Shown: piece by piece, positions 59,632 to 64,000 of the stretch | How positions within the stretch are numbered: the first letter of the stretch is position 1 | Layout of the letters: each line of letters opens with the position of its first letter | IMG/VR virus record: IMGVR_UViG_3300027969_000039 | Span: 124,001 to 188,000 of that record | From: a virus | Reading direction: 5' to 3' (one strand) | Length of the DNA stretch: 64,000 nucleotides | Notes under the pieces: model-generated | Seen by the model: only the letters and a program-made list of their open reading frames with translations | Databases searched by the model: none | What the model was told of the DNA's origin: nothing | Made by a program: the position numbers and the translations under genes

Positions 59632-60430
59632 TTATCAACTCCATAAAGTTTTCTTTGTTCATAACATGAAAGTCCATATCTTTTATGGTAATGTATTCTT
59701 TTCGAATCTTTCCTCTATTCCAACTGTCAAACATTATAGTATACTCAGTGTTAAATTCATTGTCATTGTTTTTATATACACTAGTATTTTTACCAACATG
59801 CATCAGATTCCATGGGATAACATCTTCGATTGGAGTAGTATGTCCATTGACAATTCTAGTAGCCAATGTTAATGCATAGTCATTGCGGAAAGTAACAGAT
59901 ATAAACCCGTGAATACTTGCATAATGTTCAAAGTTATTTTGAATCATTTCTAAACTATTGAATATTTGTTCTGCTCTTTTTGTTTTCTTAAAGGTAACTA
60001 CAGTAGCCCACAATGTATTAAAACTGTATACACTTAACATTTCTTGCACCGCGTTTGGATGCATCAAAAAACTTGTAGTGTCGTGGCAGCAAAAGTCAGT
60101 TGGTAATTCGAAGGTCTTTAGTAACTTATCTGAATTTACCATGTAATCAGTATCTAGCAAGATAGTTTCATCATATGGACTAAATTGATATGCACGGTAC
60201 CTGCCTTTATTGTACCATGGTCCCCAATCTCTTTTGTTGGATTTATCAGCAGGAGCCATAACAATGTTATCAAATTGATATGATTGTTTAACTGGCAGTG
60301 ATTCACTATCTGTTATTAAGGTAACAGGAATATCCAAAAAGTGATTTATGCGTTTAGCAGTTGACACTGCCATCTCATAGTAATTATATTTTGGACTGTT
60401 GAATGCAAATAATAATGCGCCTCTAGTCAT
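59624..60430 (-). CDS. GT-A-like glycosyltransferase (268 residues)
   Basis: The protein contains GALLFAFNSPKYNYYEMAVS, VTLITDSESLP, ETILLDTDYMVNS (DTD motif) and DMDFHVMNKENFMELI near the C-terminus. This layout fits a nucleotide-sugar transferase of GT8 type. It is the first gene of the island operon read from the right and is coupled to the small gene upstream. Confidence 0.75.
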   Translation of the reverse strand: MTRGALLFAFNSPKYNYYEMAVSTAKRINHFLDIPVTLITDSESLPVKQSYQFDNIVMAPADKSNKRDWGPWYNKGRYRAYQFSPYDETILLDTDYMVNSDKLLKTFELPTDFCCHDTTSFLMHPNAVQEMLSVYSFNTLWATVVTFKKTKRAEQIFNSLEMIQNNFEHYASIHGFISVTFRNDYALTLATRIVNGHTTPIEDVIPWNLMHVGKNTSVYKNNDNEFNTEYTIMFDSWNRGKIRKEYITIKDMDFHVMNKENFMELISE

Positions 60431-60732
60431 CTTTTCTTCTCAAGTTCAATCCATTCATTATACCAAATTTCCATAACGTTTGCATACGTGACAGAAAGTT
60501 TATGTAGCAAGTCAATTCTATTAACTTTGACTGGGTTATTGAAAGTATCAATTAAAATTATATAATTATCAGTGGATGAGTTTAAAAAGTTGATGGTTTC
60601 TAAATTGGCTCGCCAAAGTCCAGACTGATCAGCTACGATAAACTTACTATCGTACTTGTCTTTTAGATATGATTTGGCTGAATTATGATTGAAGCGGGCT
60701 TTAGCTTCACTTATTAATGTGGTTGTATCCAT
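60427..60732 (-). CDS. Hypothetical protein, 101 residues
   Basis: A ribosome site (TAGGAG) and a CTAAATA box (60748-60754, minus) precede ATG 60732. The protein (MDTTTLISEAKARFNHNSAK...) ends in a helix YANVMEIWYNEWIELEKKR; the YLKDKYDSKFIVADQSGLWR phrase resembles small T4-like phage structural proteins. Function unknown. Confidence 0.6.
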   Translation of the reverse strand: MDTTTLISEAKARFNHNSAKSYLKDKYDSKFIVADQSGLWRANLETINFLNSSTDNYIILIDTFNNPVKVNRIDLLHKLSVTYANVMEIWYNEWIELEKKR

Positions 60733-60747
60733 GTGTACTCCTAAGAG

Positions 60748-60754
60748 TATTTAG
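60748..60754 (-). promoter_or_regulatory. CTAAATA box
   Basis: CTAAATA on the minus strand, 16 bases before ATG 60732, with the ribosome site TAGGAG between. It would drive the island operon from its right end. Confidence 0.5.
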
Positions 60755-60779
60755 ATAGATACAACTATGATGTGAAAAA

Positions 60780-61733
60780 TTATGCGCCAGTTACAGAACC
60801 GGCTATAGTAATAGTTCCCCAACTATTTGCCAAATATGTAGTTTCAGGTGCTACAGCGGTTACTGTGGTGCTAGAACCAGTTCCTACTGTCAATCCATCT
60901 GGAATTTCATCCCAAACTGTATAAATCGTAATTACACTTCCTGTATCTCCGTTGACACCTTGTGTTCCATTGCTTTTAGCAATAACACGTATAAAAGTAC
61001 TTAAATATCCTGCTGGGCCAGTTGATGCCAATTGTGTAAATACATTAGCGTTGCTTGTAGTTAACGCAAAATAACCGTTGTTTGGCAATGTAGTTGGTGC
61101 ATTTCCTCCGCCACCTATTTTAGTTATTCCGGTAAATGAAACACTGGATATAGTGATAGTACCAGTTGACGGTGCGCTTAATACGACCGTACCTATATTG
61201 CTAGCTAAATTATTAAACAACAAATTAATGCCGGCTGTGCTATTAGCATGAGCGCATGTTACTTTTAGTTGCCCACCGGAATTAAAGAAATATCTTGCGG
61301 CATTGCCATTTGCAAAAGTTACAGTATGAGTAAAAGTAGCTGCTGCTGTCCATGTAGTACCAAGAGTTGCTGTATTAGCAACAGTAGAACCTTGTGTAGC
61401 TGCATTTAATCTAGGTGCGTAAATAGTTGTCAAGTTTGTAGGTATAGCAGACAAGTAAGTTATTGTGTTACCGGCTGCCGGTGCAGTAACCGTAGTAATT
61501 GAAGTACCCTGATGTGATGCAGAATTTGCTGTTTTATTAACTAAATTAGCCCAATCTGCTGCGTAAACTTGAGTACCGACTGTTACATTTCCTAAAGCAG
61601 TTTGTCCGTACCCAGCAGTTGTTCCACCAGTGGCCCAAACTGTGTTTAGTGCTCCATTAGAAGTAACTGGATTGCCACCTACCAATGCATTATAATCCGC
61701 TGCTGCTATGTTTCCGTATTGTGCGTAAGCCAT
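60780..61733 (-). CDS. Tail-type structural protein (317 residues)
   Basis: The protein starts MAYAQYGNIAAADYNALVGG and continues NTVWATGGTTAGYGQTALGN with Thr/Gly/Ala/Asn-rich strands, typical of T4-like phage tail or fibre proteins. It has no enzymatic motif. The ribosome site AAGGAA precedes the ATG and it follows the next structural gene by nine bases. Confidence 0.8.
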   Translation of the reverse strand: MAYAQYGNIAAADYNALVGGNPVTSNGALNTVWATGGTTAGYGQTALGNVTVGTQVYAADWANLVNKTANSASHQGTSITTVTAPAAGNTITYLSAIPTNLTTIYAPRLNAATQGSTVANTATLGTTWTAAATFTHTVTFANGNAARYFFNSGGQLKVTCAHANSTAGINLLFNNLASNIGTVVLSAPSTGTITISSVSFTGITKIGGGGNAPTTLPNNGYFALTTSNANVFTQLASTGPAGYLSTFIRVIAKSNGTQGVNGDTGSVITIYTVWDEIPDGLTVGTGSSTTVTAVAPETTYLANSWGTITIAGSVTGA

Positions 61734-61742
61734 TTTTATTCC

Positions 61743-62990
61743 TTATCTTGATACAGTAACAATTGCTAATACTGTTCCAATACTTGAATCAGTTTTGTTT
61801 TCTAATGAACGACCAATAACATTGAATGCAGTTGCTTCACCCAATTTAGCTGCTCGTGCAATGCCTTCACCTGCACTAACTAAACGATCATTCTTTTTAA
61901 CTATGCCTTTAACTTTAACCTGCACACGACCTGTCATTGCGACCGGCGGATGAGTAGTATCATCGCCTGCACCTGAATTCATCAAGTAAGCAGCAGTATT
62001 TGAGATTACTCCAAAGATATCTTCACTAAGTTCATACTTAACACTAGTAATTTCTTTTTCCCCGCCCAACTCCACTACCGTGCCTGCATCATAATACGCA
62101 TCAGCTTCAAATCGTTCTGCCAAGTCAGCGTATGTTGCTTGTAATCTACTACCGGTCGTCAATGTCCAGTTACCAGTTAGTTGTCCTGCTACTGTATTTC
62201 CACCAGTTGTTATGTTTGCTGTCGTTACGCTTGAAGGAGCAATAACTCCAGTGAATTGACTAACTGAGTTAGCTCCAGTTAGATAATCAGATACATTAGC
62301 GTTGTTATATGTACCTGCGAAACTAATTGCAACCCCATTCGCATACATGTATCTATCTGTCTTAATACCATATGTGTTGCCGTTGTTATTAATTACAATA
62401 TTGCCGGCATTTACATAAAGTCCAGTGCCTGCTATGGTATTAGCAGTACCCGTGCCGTTTAAAGTCCACGTTCCAGTAATATTACCACCAGTACCTGCTG
62501 CACCTGTTGTAATATTTGCCGTGTTTAGTGTACCAATGTTACCAGTAGTTACATTAGCATTAGCAATTGTTGCGTTTGCAGTTACAGTAGCTAACCTCAC
62601 TGTTATTGTGTCTCCAACTAATGCATTAGTTGCTGTAATATTATTTGCTACTATGTTTCCAGTGACCGTTACTGCACCAAAAGTAGTTGTTCCACCACTA
62701 GCAGTTGAAGTTAATGCTAACCAGCTACTAGCTGTAGTTGTTCCGTCTGCCGGGCAGACGTACATTGTGTTACTGTTCGTATTCCACCATAGTTGACCAG
62801 CCAATGGGTTAGCCGGCGGGCTAGCATTGGCATAATTTTCTAGTTGGTGAACAAAGTTTGTATCCACGTACTGACCGTACCCTGCATAGTTCCTGCCTGG
62901 TAATGACAATGAAGTACTGCTCGTATTGATAGTACCATCGGCGATGGTCGTCAGTACTTGACCATTACTCTTTACTATTGTATATGCCAT
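61743..62990 (-). CDS. Tail-fibre-like structural protein (415 residues)
   Basis: The N-terminus TIVKSNGQVLTTIADGTINT, NYAGYGQYVDTNFVHQLENY and GQLWWNTNSNTMYVCP matches the opening of fibre/baseplate proteins in T4-like cyanophages. The middle is a repeated TVTGNIVANNITATNALVGD type beta region, and the C-terminus (ADLAERFEADAYYDAGTVVE, DIFGVISNTAAYLMNSGAGD) is a common fibre tip module. CGGAG precedes the ATG, with an ATAAATA box at 63014-63020. Confidence 0.82.
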   Translation of the reverse strand: MAYTIVKSNGQVLTTIADGTINTSSTSLSLPGRNYAGYGQYVDTNFVHQLENYANASPPANPLAGQLWWNTNSNTMYVCPADGTTTASSWLALTSTASGGTTTFGAVTVTGNIVANNITATNALVGDTITVRLATVTANATIANANVTTGNIGTLNTANITTGAAGTGGNITGTWTLNGTGTANTIAGTGLYVNAGNIVINNNGNTYGIKTDRYMYANGVAISFAGTYNNANVSDYLTGANSVSQFTGVIAPSSVTTANITTGGNTVAGQLTGNWTLTTGSRLQATYADLAERFEADAYYDAGTVVELGGEKEITSVKYELSEDIFGVISNTAAYLMNSGAGDDTTHPPVAMTGRVQVKVKGIVKKNDRLVSAGEGIARAAKLGEATAFNVIGRSLENKTDSSIGTVLAIVTVSR

Positions 62991-63013
62991 GCTGAAATTG
63001 CTCCGTTATCTGT

Positions 63014-63020
63014 TATTTAT
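63014..63020 (-). promoter_or_regulatory. ATAAATA box
   Basis: ATAAATA on the minus strand, 24 bases before ATG 62990, with CGGAG between. Confidence 0.5.
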
Positions 63021-63021
63021 C

Positions 63022-63642
63022 TTAAATTGTTACCAAGTTTGTCAAACTTTGAATTCGTACTGTATAATCAATCTGAATCTGTCTGTTTAAACTCTTTTGC
63101 ACTGGGTGAAATATTACGTGTGTCAATAATCTAGTAAGAATATTTCCATTAACGTCAGTACCATTATTTCCAAGTAATCCCAATTCGTCAAAAACATAGG
63201 AACTATCAGTTTGGGTACTATTATCAAATGCAGCTTGCCCCGCAGGCTCGCCATAATCTAATAAACATTGTACTAATATATCAGTGTAAACTTTGCCCGT
63301 TGTGTGATTTACTGTCATTTTATTACGTGTAGGATCCAAGTTAAAAACGCTAGTATCATCTACGATTTTAGCGTAAGTTTGATTGTATAATGCAGCATTT
63401 TGACCAGTGACATTTGGCGGAAGATAGGTGATAATTCCAGTGTCTGAAACGCTAGCGCCGCCGTTACCAAACGCCATTTCATATATTTCTCCAAATCCAC
63501 GACTGCTTAAAGTATCAGCAATTGCTATAGACATGTTTTCGTAATTAATAGCATTTTTCTTATCTACGAATATTTCCCCGTTGTTTGGGTCATAGATTTT
63601 CAAAAATCCTTCTATTTTGTATGTTAGTGTTATTGCTGACAT
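63022..63642 (-). CDS. Structural (baseplate/tail) protein, 206 residues
   Basis: The protein (MSAITLTYKIEGFLKIYDPN, GEIYEMAFGNGGASVSDTGI, HVIFHPVQKSLNRQIQIDYT) resembles small tail or baseplate proteins of T4-like phages. Its ATG overlaps the stop of the small gene upstream (TAATG). Confidence 0.7.
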   Translation of the reverse strand: MSAITLTYKIEGFLKIYDPNNGEIFVDKKNAINYENMSIAIADTLSSRGFGEIYEMAFGNGGASVSDTGIITYLPPNVTGQNAALYNQTYAKIVDDTSVFNLDPTRNKMTVNHTTGKVYTDILVQCLLDYGEPAGQAAFDNSTQTDSSYVFDELGLLGNNGTDVNGNILTRLLTHVIFHPVQKSLNRQIQIDYTVRIQSLTNLVTI

Positions 63643-63797
63643 TAATTATCGCCTCTTATTTGTACTAATACTTCTTTAGTATTAGGATCCGTTATCTTTA
63701 CGCTGGAAGAAAAGTAAAATCCACCGTGTTCATTGGGTTTACTTTCCTGTCTTTCCGACGGTTGGTTTTCCTTATTTTCTTCTATTTTTTCGTTCAT
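63642..63797 (-). CDS. Small hypothetical protein, 51 residues
   Basis: From ATG 63797 the frame encodes MNEKIEENKENQPSERQESK then HGGFYFSSSVKITDPNTKEV and ends VQIRGDN. It is coupled (TAATG) to the structural gene downstream and an ATAAATA box ends five bases before it with no ribosome site. Function unknown, probably virion-associated by context. Confidence 0.65.
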   Translation of the reverse strand: MNEKIEENKENQPSERQESKPNEHGGFYFSSSVKITDPNTKEVLVQIRGDN

Positions 63798-63801
63798 ATA
63801 T

Positions 63802-63808
63802 TATTTAT
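63802..63808 (-). promoter_or_regulatory. ATAAATA box 5 bases before a start codon
   Basis: ATAAATA on the minus strand ends at 63802; ATG begins at 63797, no ribosome site. Confidence 0.5.
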
Positions 63809-63810
63809 CT

Positions 63811-64000
63811 TTAAGTTATATCCGTTCTTAAGAAATTTGCACCTTGGGTGTACGCAATCTGCAATGGGTCTCCATCTTCTGTATTATAGATTCCCGGGAT
63901 TGGATTCCATGTAGCGGAATACAATACATCTGACATTCTGTTATTAGGAATCAAGCCAAACGCTTCAGAATATACCGGAATGTATGCTTGCATTCCGGTT
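63811..64000 (-). CDS. C-terminal part of a structural protein (partial)
   Basis: The frame is open from the right window edge to the stop at 63811. The visible end (YSEAFGLIPNNRMSDVLYSA, WNPIPGIYNTEDGDPLQIAY, TQGANFLRTDIT) looks like a tail or baseplate protein; its start lies outside the window. Confidence 0.6.
   Translation of the reverse strand, partial: TGMQAYIPVYSEAFGLIPNNRMSDVLYSATWNPIPGIYNTEDGDPLQIAYTQGANFLRTDIT

Overview
The window reads as part of a large, AT-rich genome of a T4-like tailed phage (myovirus type). Most genes are short, tightly packed and joined by 1-4 base ATGA/TAATG overlaps. Tail or baseplate-type structural genes lie at both ends, and there are phage-type nucleotide, DNA and proteolysis genes (dCMP deaminase, MazG-like, ATP-dependent DNA ligase, ClpP/ClpX/ClpS, Hsp20, bS21, tmRNA). 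The host is probably a Gram-negative freshwater-type betaproteobacterium. The evidence is a Burkholderiales-style porin ending in Phe, a PqqA peptide of proteobacterial type, a permuted two-piece tmRNA (known from some betaproteobacteria), outer-membrane lipoproteins, and near-perfect sigma70 promoters. This host call is inference.

Layout. 1-9774 (mostly +): small membrane proteins, including a chemoreceptor-like sensor with no signalling domain and a DUF4337 protein; a 2116-residue repeat-rich adhesin or tail-fibre protein; a PBP-type peptidase. 9771-17640 (-): a string of small accessory genes, several driven by almost identical sigma70 promoter cassettes. 17642-24321: a radical SAM gene, clpP, a possible head protein, a metallophosphoesterase-like pseudoenzyme, clpS, hsp20, bS21 and clpX. 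24361-33037 (-): secreted/lipoprotein pair, coiled-coil membrane protein, DNA ligase, many small genes and the same promoter cassettes. 33100-38558: glutamine-amidotransferase-like gene, then a phosphate-starvation block (porin, pstS, plcP, glycolipid glycosyltransferase) with a PHO box in front of pstS. 38731-39220: a stand-alone 24-residue pqqA gene and a permuted tmRNA gene encoding the tag ANDELYSLAA. 39244-60430: an island of eight radical SAM and glycosyltransferase-like genes, with two B12-binding-type radical SAM proteins, five radical SAM proteins whose SPASM-like Cys motif precedes the core, and a 1353-residue repeat protein. 60427-64000 (-): tail/baseplate-type structural genes.

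How the parts may work together. (i) Phosphate: PstS captures phosphate, PlcP strips head groups from host phospholipids and the GT4 enzyme recaps the diacylglycerol with sugar, so host membrane phosphorus would be freed for phage DNA under host PhoB control. (ii) Cofactor: PqqA would feed host PqqBCDE to make more PQQ for quinoprotein dehydrogenases. (iii) Protein quality: the phage tmRNA tag ends in LAA, the ClpX signal, and the phage brings its own ClpX and ClpP plus ClpS and Hsp20. (iv) The radical SAM/glycosyltransferase island probably modifies a peptide, glycan or virion protein; its substrate is not visible.

Two expression classes are apparent: sigma70-type promoters with 17-base spacers before many small genes, and a T4-late-like (C/A/T)TAAATA box before structural and island genes. 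In seven cases that box lies only 5-6 bases before the start codon with little or no room for a Shine-Dalgarno site, which points to leaderless late mRNAs. No tRNA, CRISPR array, integrase or insertion sequence was recognised.
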